A stretch of DNA of 64,000 nucleotides from Streptomyces spongiicola (lineage in GTDB: Bacteria > Actinomycetota > Actinomycetes > Streptomycetales > Streptomycetaceae). The stretch spans positions 4,489,501 through 4,553,500 of the forward strand of contig NZ_CP029254.1 of assembly GCF_003122365.1 (NCBI RefSeq), read 5' to 3'. The translations under genes and the position numbers were made by a program. The notes beneath the pieces are model-generated. The model was given only the letters and a program-made list of their open reading frames with translations, had not been told where the DNA came from and searched no databases. Positions 53,203-61,248 of this stretch are shown here, piece after piece. The stretch's first letter is position 1. Every line of letters begins with the position of its first letter.

Positions 53203-53235
53203 CGGCCGGCCGCCGTCCGCCCCGGCGGCCGGCCG
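53203..53235 (+). terminator. Terminator after the thiamine-binding protein gene
   Basis: Perfect 12-bp GC stem (53203-53214 with 53224-53235), 9-nt loop. No T-run. Confidence 0.6.
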
Positions 53236-53287
53236 CGGAGCGGGTCGCGCCGGCCGCGTCCGCGGGCACCGCCGGCGGTGGCGGCCG

Positions 53288-53319
53288 GCGCTCCTGCGCC
53301 TCCGCGCTCCTGCGCCTCC
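53288..53319. repeat. Two perfect 16-bp tandem repeats
   Basis: GCGCTCCTGCGCCTCC twice (53288-53303, 53304-53319), in the 320-bp gap between the thiamine-binding gene and the second MarR gene. The rest of the gap is GC-rich and without signals apart from the promoter at its end. Confidence 0.8.
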
Positions 53320-53381
53320 GCGTCCCCGCGGGGCCCGGGGTGCCGGGTGCGGCCCTGCGAGGACCGAAGTCCGAGACGGGG

Positions 53382-53410
53382 CTGACCGGCATATGACCAG
53401 TGGGTAAGGT
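53382..53410 (+). promoter_or_regulatory. Promoter of the second MarR gene, leaderless
   Basis: CTGACC (53382-53387), a 17-nt spacer and TAAGGT (53405-53410). The GTG start at 53418 is exactly 7 nt after the -10, so the mRNA should begin at the start codon. Confidence 0.75.
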
Positions 53411-53417
53411 CGGTGCC

Positions 53418-53927
53418 GTGCCGAAGCCGCTCAGCCTCCCCTTCGACCCCATCGCCCGAGCCGACGAACTCTGGCAGCAGCGCTGGGGCCCCGTGCCCTC
53501 GATGGCCGCCATCACCTCGATCATGCGGGCGCACCAGATCCTGCTCGCCGAGGTGGACGCCGTCGTCAAGCCGTACGGGCTCACCTTCGCGCGGTACGAG
53601 GCGCTGGTGCTGCTCACCTTCTCCAAGGCCGGAGAGCTGCCGATGTCCAAGATCGGCGAGCGGCTGATGGTCCACCCGACCTCCGTCACCAACACCGTGG
53701 ACCGCCTGGTGCGGTCCGGTCTGGTCGCCAGGCGGCCCAACCCCAACGACGGCCGCGGCACGCTGGCCTCCGTCACGGACAAGGGGCGCGAGGTCGTCGA
53801 GGCGGCCACCCGCGACCTGATGGGGATGGACTTCGGCCTCGGCGCCTACGACGCCGAGGAGTGCGCGGAGATCTTCGCGCTGCTGCGGCCGCTCAGGGTC
53901 GCCGCGCACGACTTCGACGAAGGCTGA
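53418..53927 (+). CDS. MarR family transcriptional regulator
   Basis: A 169-aa winged-helix regulator starting VPKPLSLPFDPIARADEL. GTG 53418 is preferred over GTG 53400 because a promoter is placed to start transcription exactly there. The DNA-binding core is LPMSKIGERLMVHPTSVTNT with wing RRPNPNDGRGTLASVTDKG. It lies two genes upstream of icmA in the same direction; synteny with icmA is conserved in Streptomyces from memory, so it may bind the icmA operator. Confidence 0.9.
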   Translation: MPKPLSLPFDPIARADELWQQRWGPVPSMAAITSIMRAHQILLAEVDAVVKPYGLTFARYEALVLLTFSKAGELPMSKIGERLMVHPTSVTNTVDRLVRSGLVARRPNPNDGRGTLASVTDKGREVVEAATRDLMGMDFGLGAYDAEECAEIFALLRPLRVAAHDFDEG

Positions 53928-54069
53928 TAGGGCCGACAAGGCAGGCAAGGCAGGCATGGCAGGCAAGGCCGACCCGCTTTCGCGGAGGGCCGCGGGGGCC
54001 GGTTGCCGGGGTGGCCGAACCGCCCGGGGGAAGGGCCGACCCGCTCGAAGATCGCCCAAAGCGGACCGT

Positions 54070-54075
54070 TACGCT
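54070..54075 (+). promoter_or_regulatory. -10 box of the second DUF3817 gene, leaderless
   Basis: TACGCT, with exactly 7 nt to the ATG at 54083. The -35 region is poor. Same layout as the flanking genes. Confidence 0.5.
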
Positions 54076-54082
54076 CGGCGCC

Positions 54083-54415
54083 ATGAAGAAGAGCGTCCTG
54101 ACCCGCTACCGGGTGATGGCCTATGTCACCGCCGTGATGCTGCTCGTGCTGTCCACCTGCATGGTCTTCAAGTACGGATTCGGCATGGGCGAGGACATCA
54201 CCTTCGCCGTCTCCCAGACGCACGGCGTCCTCTACATCATCTACCTGGTCTTCGCCTTCGACCTCGGCTCCAAGGCGAAGTGGCCGTTCGGCCGGCTGCT
54301 GTGGGTGCTGCTCTCCGGGACGATCCCCTTCGTGGCCTTCTTCGTCGAGCGCTCCGTCACGCGGTCGGTCGCTCCGCTGGTCGGCGAGCCGGAGCCGGCG
54401 GCCGCCAGGGCGTAG
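54083..54415 (+). CDS. DUF3817 family membrane protein
   Basis: A 110-aa paralogue of the gene at 52463. Three hydrophobic helices (about 10-27, 42-59, 70-88) and the shared QTHGVLYIIYLVFAFDL segment with FFVERSVTRSV. ATG 54083 without a ribosome site, with a -10 box 7 nt upstream. Function unknown. Confidence 0.83.
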   Translation: MKKSVLTRYRVMAYVTAVMLLVLSTCMVFKYGFGMGEDITFAVSQTHGVLYIIYLVFAFDLGSKAKWPFGRLLWVLLSGTIPFVAFFVERSVTRSVAPLVGEPEPAAARA

Positions 54416-54420
54416 CCACT

Positions 54421-54444
54421 CCGCCGTACGCACGCGTACGGCGG
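54421..54444 (+). terminator. Terminator after the DUF3817 gene
   Basis: Perfect 10-bp stem CCGCCGTACG / CGTACGGCGG (54421-54430, 54435-54444), loop CACG, six nt after the stop. Confidence 0.75.
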
Positions 54445-54451
54445 TCTGCCA

Positions 54452-54481
54452 TCGACATTTACTTGGACGTCCTAGTAAATT
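54452..54481 (+). promoter_or_regulatory. icmA promoter with a 24-bp near-palindromic operator
   Basis: TCGACA (54452-54457) and TAAATT (54476-54481) are 18 nt apart, and the ATG at 54489 is 7 nt after the -10. A 24-bp palindrome (54457-54480; left half ATTTACTTGGAC, right half GTCCTAGTAAAT) with one mismatched pair covers spacer and -10. A repressor here would block polymerase directly. Confidence 0.82.
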
Positions 54482-54488
54482 CGGGGGT

Positions 54489-56189
54489 ATGGACGCAGAC
54501 GCCATCGAGGAGGGCCGCCGCCGCTGGCAGGCCCGCTATGACTCCGCGAAGAAGCGGAACGCCGACTTCACCACGCTCTCCGGTGATCCGGTCGAGCCGG
54601 TCTACGGGCCCCGGCCCGGCGACGCCTACGACGGCTTCGAGCGGATCGGATGGCCGGGCGAGTACCCGTTCACGCGCGGGCTGTACCCGACCGGCTACCG
54701 CGGCCGTACCTGGACCATCCGCCAGTTCGCCGGGTTCGGGAACGCCGAGCAGACCAACGAGCGCTACAAGATGATCCTGGCCGCCGGCGGCGGCGGGCTC
54801 AGCGTGGCGTTCGACATGCCGACCCTGATGGGCCGCGACTCCGACGACCCCCGCTCCCTGGGCGAGGTCGGCCACTGCGGAGTCGCCGTCGACTCGGCCG
54901 CCGACATGGACGTCCTCTTCAGGGACATCCCGCTCGGCGACGTCACCACGTCGATGACGATCAGCGGACCCGCCGTCCCCGTCTTCTGCATGTACCTGGT
55001 CGCCGCCGAGCGGCAGGGCGTCGACCCGGGCGTCCTCAACGGCACGCTCCAGACCGACATCTTCAAGGAGTACATCGCCCAGAAGGAGTGGCTGTTCGAG
55101 CCGGAGCCCCATCTGCGCCTCATCGGCGACCTGATGGAGTACTGCGCCCGGGACATCCCGGCGTACAAGCCGCTGTCCGTCTCCGGCTACCACATCCGCG
55201 AGGCGGGCGCGACGGCGGCGCAGGAGCTGGCGTACACGCTGGCCGACGGATTCGGGTACGTCGAACTCGGCATCAGCCGGGGACTGGACGTGGACGTGTT
55301 CGCGCCCGGTCTCTCCTTCTTCTTCGACGCGCACCTCGACTTCTTCGAGGAGATCGCCAAGTTCCGCGCGGCCCGCCGCATCTGGGCCCGGTGGATGAAG
55401 GAGGTCTACGGGGCGAGGACCGACAAGGCGCAGTGGCTGAGGTTCCACACCCAGACCGCCGGTGTCTCGCTGACCGCGCAGCAGCCGTACAACAACGTGG
55501 TGCGCACGGCCGTCGAGGCCCTCGCGGCCGTCCTCGGCGGGACGAACTCGCTGCACACCAACGCCCTCGACGAGACGCTGGCGCTGCCCTCGGAGCAGGC
55601 CGCCGAGATCGCCCTGCGTACACAGCAGGTGCTGATGGAGGAGACCGGCGTCGGCAACGTGGCGGACCCGCTCGGCGGCGCCTGGTACGTGGAGCAGCTC
55701 ACCGACCGCATCGAGGCCGACGCCGAGAAGATCTTCGACCGGATCAAGGAGCGCGGACTGCGCGCCCACCCGGACGGCAGGCACCCCGTCGGGCCCGTGA
55801 CCTCCGGCATCCTGCGCGGAATCGAGGACGGCTGGTTCACCGGCGAGATCGCCGAGTCGGCCTTCCGCTACCAGCAGTCGCTCGAGAAGGGCGACAAGCG
55901 GGTCGTCGGCGTCAACGTCCACCACGGCTCGGTCACCGGCGACCTGGAGATCCTCCGCGTCAGCCACGAGGTCGAGCGGGAGCAGGTGCGCATCCTCGGC
56001 GACCGGAAGGGCCGCCGCGACGACGCCCGGGTCAAGGCGTCGCTGGAGCGGATGCTCGTCGCCGCCCGGGACGGCTCGAACATGATCGGACCGATGCTGG
56101 AGGCGGTCCGCGCCGAGGCCACGCTCGGCGAGATCTGCGACGCGCTGCGGGACGAGTGGGGCACCTACACCGAGCCCGCCGGATTCTGA
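54489..56189 (+). CDS. icmA: Isobutyryl-CoA mutase large subunit
   Basis: A 566-aa acyl-CoA mutase, the length of Streptomyces IcmA. With a small B12-binding subunit (IcmB, not in this window) it interconverts isobutyryl-CoA and n-butyryl-CoA. It has the mutase TIM-barrel features YPFTRGLYPTGYRGRTWTIR, FAGFGNAEQTN and AFDMPTLMGRDSD but ends (about residue 550) before any B12-binding domain, so cobalamin must come from IcmB. MeaB and the adenosyltransferase in this window are its likely service proteins. ATG 54489 is leaderless. Confidence 0.93.
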   Translation: MDADAIEEGRRRWQARYDSAKKRNADFTTLSGDPVEPVYGPRPGDAYDGFERIGWPGEYPFTRGLYPTGYRGRTWTIRQFAGFGNAEQTNERYKMILAAGGGGLSVAFDMPTLMGRDSDDPRSLGEVGHCGVAVDSAADMDVLFRDIPLGDVTTSMTISGPAVPVFCMYLVAAERQGVDPGVLNGTLQTDIFKEYIAQKEWLFEPEPHLRLIGDLMEYCARDIPAYKPLSVSGYHIREAGATAAQELAYTLADGFGYVELGISRGLDVDVFAPGLSFFFDAHLDFFEEIAKFRAARRIWARWMKEVYGARTDKAQWLRFHTQTAGVSLTAQQPYNNVVRTAVEALAAVLGGTNSLHTNALDETLALPSEQAAEIALRTQQVLMEETGVGNVADPLGGAWYVEQLTDRIEADAEKIFDRIKERGLRAHPDGRHPVGPVTSGILRGIEDGWFTGEIAESAFRYQQSLEKGDKRVVGVNVHHGSVTGDLEILRVSHEVEREQVRILGDRKGRRDDARVKASLERMLVAARDGSNMIGPMLEAVRAEATLGEICDALRDEWGTYTEPAGF

Positions 56190-56545
56190 GCGGGGCCGCG
56201 ATCCGAAGGACCGGCCCGCCCGTCGGAAAGGTCCGCCTGCCGGGAAGGTCCGCCCGCCGGGAGGGTTCGGCCCGCGGCTCCGCCGACGCTGGTGGACACC
56301 GCGCCTCCCCGGGCCGGGCACGGCTGCCCCCGGGGGTCCGCGGCGGGCGGGCGGCGGTGCCGCCCGCCGGGAGCCCCCCAGCGGTGAACGGGCGGGCGGC
56401 CGCCGGCGCCGGGGCCCGGCCGGCACCGGCACGTCCCTACTGGCGGGTAGCCCTCTGGTGGGGTTCCCGCTAGAGTCCGGGTGAGCGATCGCTTAGCCGC
56501 TGGCGGGGTCCGTTCGCCGCAGCGGCCCGGAGGAGGGGCAGAGCC
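56190..56545. other. Gap after icmA with 17-bp repeats and a promoter-operator
   Basis: 356 bp. GAAAGGTCCGCC(T/C)GCCGG-type units repeat three times at 56226-56270. The middle is featureless GC-rich sequence. The last 90 bp hold a candidate promoter and operator listed separately. Confidence 0.6.
56471..56497 (+). promoter_or_regulatory. Candidate promoter -10 and TetR-like operator
   Basis: TAGAGT (56471-56476) is a good -10. Just downstream TGAGCGATCGCTTA (56482-56495) is a palindrome with one mismatched pair around AGCGATCGCT, of the kind bound by TetR repressors. Confidence 0.5.
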
Positions 56546-57358
56546 GTGCCGGTCATCGACGCGTGGATGCAGCATCCGACGCTGCGCCACTCCAATCACG
56601 AGATGTTCGACTCCCTGCGGAGGTGGACCGGGCTCGGGCTCCTGGAGGAGGCCCTGCCGGTGGAGCTGACGGTGGCCGCGCTGGAGGCGGCGGACGTGGA
56701 GATCGGCCTGTCCGCCGCCTGGTACGGGCCGCGGGGCGCGCTGATCGGGAACGACGAGGTGGCCGGGTTCGTCGCGGCCTCGGGCGGCCGGCTGCGCGGA
56801 GTGGCGGGCGTCGACCTGGCACGGCCCGTGGAGGCGGTGCGGGAACTGCGGCGGGCGGTGCGGGAGCTGGGGTTCGTGGGCCTGCGCGTGGTGCCGTGGC
56901 TGTGGGAGCTGCCGCCCACCGACCGGCTGTACTACCCGCTGTACGCGGCATGTGTCGAACTCGGTGTCCCCTTCTGCACCCAGGTCGGGCACACCGGCCC
57001 GCTCAGGCCGTCGGAGACCGGGCGGCCGATCCCCTACATCGACCAGGTGGCGCTGGACTTCCCGGAGCTGGCCATCGTCTGCGGGCACATCGGCTACCCG
57101 TGGACGACGGAGATGATCGCGGTCGCGGACAAGCACGAGAACGTCTACATCGACACCAGCGCCTACACCGCCCGCCGCTACCCGGCCGAACTCGTGGACT
57201 ATCTGCGCGGCCGGGGTCGCCGCAAGGTCCTCTTCGGCACGAACTACCCGATGATCACGCCCGCCCGCGCCCTGGAGCATCTGGACCGGCTGGAACTCGA
57301 CGAGGAAGCGCGCGGGTTGTTCCTGTCCGGCAACGCGCGCCGGGTCTTCGGCCTGTAG
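56546..57358 (+). CDS. Amidohydrolase family protein with altered metal site
   Basis: A 270-aa protein of the amidohydrolase-2 (ACMSD-like) TIM barrel. GTG 56546 follows GGAGGAGGGG. The barrel strands and CGHIGYPWTTEM are recognisable, with FCTQVGHTG providing one His. The usual N-terminal DxHxH reads DAWMQHP and the usual terminal GSDYP reads GTNYPM, so the first His pair is incomplete and the catalytic Asp is replaced by Asn. It may use a different metal set or be non-hydrolytic. It precedes the TetR gene, convergent. Confidence 0.82.
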   Translation: MPVIDAWMQHPTLRHSNHEMFDSLRRWTGLGLLEEALPVELTVAALEAADVEIGLSAAWYGPRGALIGNDEVAGFVAASGGRLRGVAGVDLARPVEAVRELRRAVRELGFVGLRVVPWLWELPPTDRLYYPLYAACVELGVPFCTQVGHTGPLRPSETGRPIPYIDQVALDFPELAIVCGHIGYPWTTEMIAVADKHENVYIDTSAYTARRYPAELVDYLRGRGRRKVLFGTNYPMITPARALEHLDRLELDEEARGLFLSGNARRVFGL

Positions 57359-57445
57359 ACCGGGGTTCGGCGCCCGCCGTCCGGGGCGCGAGCGGGGTGC
57401 CGGGTCCGGCGAGGACCCGGAGGGGGCGGCCGGAGCCGGGCCGTG

Positions 57446-58084
57446 TCAGGACTCCGCTGCCCCGAGTCCGCCCAGCAGGACCGCGGTGAAGCGGCCCGCC
57501 CAGTCCTGGTCCACGGGCTCGCAGCTCACCAGCGCGCGGTGCACGACCGCGCCCGCGATCATGTCGAAGATCAGGTCGGCCTCGCGACCGGCAGCGGCCG
57601 GGCCGGTCTCCTCCGGCAGCTCCCCGCGTGCCCGGGCCCGGGCACGGCCCTCCACGACGAGCCGCTTCTGCCGGTCCACGATCGACACCCTGATCCGCTC
57701 GCGCAGCGGGACGTCGGTCGTCGACTCCGCGACCACGGCCATCAGCGCGGTCCTGGCCTCGGGGCGTTCCAGCAGCGCGGCGAACTGCAGCACCACGCCC
57801 TCGATGTCCGCGGCCAGGCTGCCCCGGTCGGGCAGCTCGAGCTCGTCGAAGAGTTCCGCGACCGCGTCCACGACCAGTTCGCTCTTGCCCGCCCAGCGCC
57901 GGTAGACCGTCGTCTTCGCCACCCCGGCCCGGGTCGCCACGTCGCCGAGCGTCAGTCCCGACCAGCCCAGCTCCACCAGTGCCGCCCTGGTGGCCCCGAG
58001 GATGGCCGCGTCCGCCTCGGTGCTGCGGGGGCGGCCGGTACGGGTCGCGGCCTGACGGCGGTGACTGCGCATGGAGGCGACCAT
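57446..58084 (-). CDS. TetR family transcriptional regulator
   Basis: A 212-aa repressor type. The N-terminal HTH is clear: ILGATRAALVELGWSGLTL, DVATRAGVAKTTVYRRW and AGKSELVVDAVAE. The C-terminal helical ligand domain is Arg/Glu-rich. Start is ATG 58084 or 58072; the first overlaps a 12-bp palindrome TACCGGCCGGTA. Divergent from the thioredoxin-TPR gene; autoregulation is likely. Other targets may include the amidohydrolase gene. Confidence 0.88.
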   Translation of the reverse strand: MVASMRSHRRQAATRTGRPRSTEADAAILGATRAALVELGWSGLTLGDVATRAGVAKTTVYRRWAGKSELVVDAVAELFDELELPDRGSLAADIEGVVLQFAALLERPEARTALMAVVAESTTDVPLRERIRVSIVDRQKRLVVEGRARARARGELPEETGPAAAGREADLIFDMIAGAVVHRALVSCEPVDQDWAGRFTAVLLGGLGAAES

Positions 58085-58173
58085 ACCGGCCGGTAGGAAG
58101 ATCGCTGTGAGCCACTTCACCGGAGGAAGGGCCCCGGCTCCTTGCCGGACCAGTTACGCTACGACTCGTAGCG
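58084..58173. promoter_or_regulatory. Two palindromic operator candidates between TetR and thioredoxin genes
   Basis: TACCGGCCGGTA (58084-58095) is a perfect palindrome overlapping the TetR start. CGCTACG-ACT-CGTAGCG (58157-58173) is a perfect inverted repeat with a 3-nt centre, in the spacer, well placed to control the divergent thioredoxin gene or the TetR gene itself. Confidence 0.55.
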
Positions 58174-58298
58174 AAAGCGACAACCGCCGGCGCCGGGTGG
58201 GGACCCGGCGCAGGATCGCTCGGCCGTCCGCAGGACCGGTGCACAGGCCTGGCGCTCCGATTTTTCACTCGCACGCGCGGAGGGGGGAGGATGTACTC

Positions 58299-59267
58299 AT
58301 GCAGCCTAGGAACATGTCCATGAGCGGCGTCGTCGACCTCGCCGCGGTGAAGGCGGCCGGTGAGGCCAAGGCCAAGGCCGAGCAGACACGCGCGGAGGCC
58401 GCCCGGCAGGGCGGCGGCGGTGCGGTGCCCCCGTCCGCCTTGGTGATCGATGTCGACGAGGCGGGCTTCGAGGGCGACGTCCTCCAGCGTTCCGCCGAGG
58501 TCCCGGTCGTCCTCGACTTCTGGGCCGACTGGTGCGAGCCCTGCAAGCAGCTGAGCCCGGTACTGGAGCGGCTTGCCCTGGAGTACAGCGGCCGCTTCGT
58601 GCTCGCCAAGATCGACGTCGAAGCCAACCAGATGCTGATGCAGCAGTTCGGGATCCAGGGAATCCCGGCCGTGTTCGCGGTGGTCGCCGGCCAGGCGCTG
58701 CCGCTCTTCCAGGGGCTGGCGCCGGAGCCCCAGATCCGCGAGACCCTCGACCAGCTGATCCAGGTCGGTGAGCAGCGTTTCGGCCTCACCGGTCTGACCG
58801 TCGACACGGACGCCGCCGAGTCGGAGGCCGCCCCCGCGCCCGCCCCCGGCCCGCATGACGCGGCGCTCGAGGCGGCGGTCGACGCCCTCGACGCGGGCGA
58901 CCTCGGCGGCGCCGTCCGGGCGTACAGGAACGTCCTCTCCGACGACCCGGGCAACTCCGAGGCCAAGCTCGGCCTCGCACAGGCGGAACTGCTGTCCCGG
59001 GTGCGGGAGATGGATCCGCAGAAGGTGCGGCAGGACGCCGCGGACCAGCCGGACGACGTGCGCTCGCAGATCGACGCCGCGGATCTGGACCTCGCGGGCG
59101 GCCATGTGCAGGACGCGTTCGGCCGGCTCGTCGAGGCCGTGCGCAGGACGGCGGGTGAGGATCGCGACGCCGCGCGGCTGCGGCTGCTGGAGCTGTTCGA
59201 GGTGATCGGCCCGGACGACCCGCGGGTCGCGGCGGCGCGCACGGCACTGGCGAGAGTCCTGTTCTGA
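58299..59267 (+). CDS. Thioredoxin-like protein with TPR domain (CnoX/YbbN type)
   Basis: A 322-aa cytoplasmic protein. ATG 58299 follows GGGAGG. An N-terminal 45-residue linker precedes a thioredoxin fold (about 45-155) with FWADWCEPCKQL; Cys79 and Cys82 are kept but the usual Gly between them is Glu80 (WCEPC). GIQGIPAVFAVV gives the cis-Pro. An Ala/Pro linker leads to a TPR-like helical region (about 180-322). The layout matches CnoX, a redox chaperone that passes unfolded proteins on. Confidence 0.9.
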   Translation: MQPRNMSMSGVVDLAAVKAAGEAKAKAEQTRAEAARQGGGGAVPPSALVIDVDEAGFEGDVLQRSAEVPVVLDFWADWCEPCKQLSPVLERLALEYSGRFVLAKIDVEANQMLMQQFGIQGIPAVFAVVAGQALPLFQGLAPEPQIRETLDQLIQVGEQRFGLTGLTVDTDAAESEAAPAPAPGPHDAALEAAVDALDAGDLGGAVRAYRNVLSDDPGNSEAKLGLAQAELLSRVREMDPQKVRQDAADQPDDVRSQIDAADLDLAGGHVQDAFGRLVEAVRRTAGEDRDAARLRLLELFEVIGPDDPRVAAARTALARVLF

Positions 59268-59943
59268 CCGCGCCCGGACCCGGGTGCCGCCATCCGGCTT
59301 CCCCGGCGCTCCCTCCGGCGGGGCGGCGGACCGGTCGGCCCGCCCGCCGGGCGGGTCGGCTGAGTGGGCCGGCTGAGTGGGCCGGCTGAGTGGTGACAGG
59401 CGGCGGCCCCGCTTTACCGAAAATTGGTAAAGCGCGGCCGCTGTTACTCGCAGTAAATCAGCCCCATTGTTCTGTCCTCTTTCCTCCCCGAACCTCCCTG
59501 TCCGGCGAACTCTTCCGGGGCACCCTGGGTGGCCGGACGGCATCGTCCCGTCGCGGCGTGGTTATCGGTCCGTTACTAGCGAGTAACGAACCCTCTTGTG
59601 CCCCGGCACGTAATGCACCACGATCGGCCACGCTCGGTCCATCACCGCATCCCGCCCGGCAGCCAGCCGCGTACCGCGGTCCTGGGTCCCCACCGAGCCG
59701 GTCGGCGGCAGAGGCGCCGGCCGCGGACAGGGGGGTTCCTGCCTCGCCGGCAGGGCCTGTCCGACGAGGCCGCGCGAAGGCGTGGCCGGTGGTTGTCGCT
59801 CGGGGGTGAACGCCGGTGGTTTTGGACGCGGCTCGCGACAGAGGCACGGGCGCTCTCCTTCCCGAGGACGTAGCACTTCTCCCATCCCAGGGCGGACCTG
59901 AAGGGTCCGTACCGGAGATGTACGTCCGAGAAGGAGGAAACAT
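59268..59943. promoter_or_regulatory. 676-bp regulatory gap before the DUF6230 operon
   Basis: No gene. Three 13-bp GGGCCGGCTGAGT-type repeats (59353-59391). An AT-rich inverted repeat GCTTTACC-GAAAATT-GGTAAAGC (59411-59433) could be a terminator or operator. Then TTACT-CGC-AGTAA (59444-59456) and CGTTACT-AGCG-AGTAACG (59571-59588), two related palindromes. The final 350 bp hold no other clear signal until AAGGAGG before the gene. Confidence 0.6.
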
Positions 59944-60600
59944 ATGTCCCAGGTTCGTGGTGGGACCAGATGGAAGCGGTTCGCCGTCGTCATGGTGCCG
60001 TCCGTGGCCGCGACGGCCGCGATCGGCGTGGGCCTGGCCCAGGGCGCGCTGGCGGCTTCGTTCGCGGTGTCCGGCCAGGAGTTCAAGGTCTCGACCGACT
60101 CGCTGACGGGCAAGGGCTTCGCCCAGTACGGCGGCGTCGACATGGGCTACAAGAACGTCGCGGAGGGGGACGAGCAGGTCCTCCACCCGGTGGCCATCTC
60201 GGCGTTCAAGGACGCGTCGATCCGGGGCATGTGCCAGTCGGTGGTCACCGACGTGCCGCTCCTCGGCAAGATCACCCTGAAGCTCAAGGCGGGCGGTGGC
60301 AAGGAGCCCGTCCGGGCCACCAACCTGTACCTCGACGTCACCGAACTCGACGCGGACGCCGAGTTCAAGAACATCGACATCGGCGTCGCGGCCAAGAACA
60401 CGGACGACCCCGGCGTCGGCAAGGGCCCGGCGGTCAAGGACAAGACCATCATGCAGAACGGGTTCGCCCAGCAGGCCGAGGAGGTCACGCTGACGGGCGT
60501 CAAGCAGAAGGCGTGGGCCACCACGGCAGGCACCTTCAAGCTGAGCGGTCTGAGCATGCGCCTGCACAAGGGCGCCGGCTCCGGCGTCGAGTGCTACTGA
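59944..60600 (+). CDS. DUF6230 family secreted or membrane-anchored protein
   Basis: A 218-aa protein. ATG 59944 has a strong AAGGAGG site. A signal or anchor segment spans about residues 12-38 (RFAVVMVPSVAATAAIGVG...), ending ALAASFAVSG. The outer part is beta-rich and Lys/Gly-rich, with LHPVAISAFKDASIRGMCQS and a C-terminal RLHKGAGSGVECY, giving two cysteines that could pair. DUF6230 is always found with DUF6114 in Actinobacteria from memory; function unknown. First gene of a three-gene operon. Confidence 0.85.
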   Translation: MSQVRGGTRWKRFAVVMVPSVAATAAIGVGLAQGALAASFAVSGQEFKVSTDSLTGKGFAQYGGVDMGYKNVAEGDEQVLHPVAISAFKDASIRGMCQSVVTDVPLLGKITLKLKAGGGKEPVRATNLYLDVTELDADAEFKNIDIGVAAKNTDDPGVGKGPAVKDKTIMQNGFAQQAEEVTLTGVKQKAWATTAGTFKLSGLSMRLHKGAGSGVECY

Positions 60601-60693
60601 CCCCTGGTCCGTGCGGGCGGGCGGGGTTGCCCGAGGCAGCCGCGCCCGCCCGTCTCCCTCTATCTCCGGCAAGCCAGTTCCAGGGAGCTATTC

Positions 60694-61248
60694 ATGAGCG
60701 CCGAGTCACCGGGGCAGAACGAGCACCATGTCCGCGTCCTGAAGCGGCGGTTCCGAGACTGGCGGGGACAGCGGCCCTTCTGGGCGGGGCTGTTCACGCT
60801 GCTGGGCGGCATTCCGATCGCCTACTTTCCGTACGCGAGCCTCAACCTCGGTCAGATGACGGTCACCATGGCGACGACCGGGGGCGCCGGCGCGTTGATC
60901 ATCGGGGTGCTGCTGGTCACGCTCGGCCTGACGATGTGGTTCCACCACATCGTCAGGGTCTTCGCGGGCGTCGCGGCGATTCTGCTGGCGTTGATCTCCA
61001 TTCCCGTGGCCAACTTCGGCGGCTTCGTCGTCGGTTTCCTCCTCGCCCTGATCGGTGGCGCGCTCTCCGTCTCCTGGGTGCCGGGCGAGCCCGCCGAGCC
61101 GCACCCGGACACGGTGCGGCCGAAGGCACCCGCCCCGGCGGGCGACCGTTCCGACGTTCCGTTCGTGCCCGGCCCGCCGTACTCGGACACCGTGAGCATG
61201 ACGAAGAAGCCCATCCACTCCGAAGGCGGGGGTAGCAGTGCCGGGTGA
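60694..61248 (+). CDS. DUF6114 family membrane protein
   Basis: A 184-aa protein with four hydrophobic helices (about 28-48, 58-78, 81-96, 99-126). ATG 60694 follows AGGGAG. The N-terminus RRFRDWRGQRPFWAGLF carries the basic family signature. A polar 55-residue C-terminal tail (Pro/Gly/Asp-rich) follows. It overlaps the next gene by 11 nt, so the two are coupled. Function unknown. Confidence 0.85.
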   Translation: MSAESPGQNEHHVRVLKRRFRDWRGQRPFWAGLFTLLGGIPIAYFPYASLNLGQMTVTMATTGGAGALIIGVLLVTLGLTMWFHHIVRVFAGVAAILLALISIPVANFGGFVVGFLLALIGGALSVSWVPGEPAEPHPDTVRPKAPAPAGDRSDVPFVPGPPYSDTVSMTKKPIHSEGGGSSAG

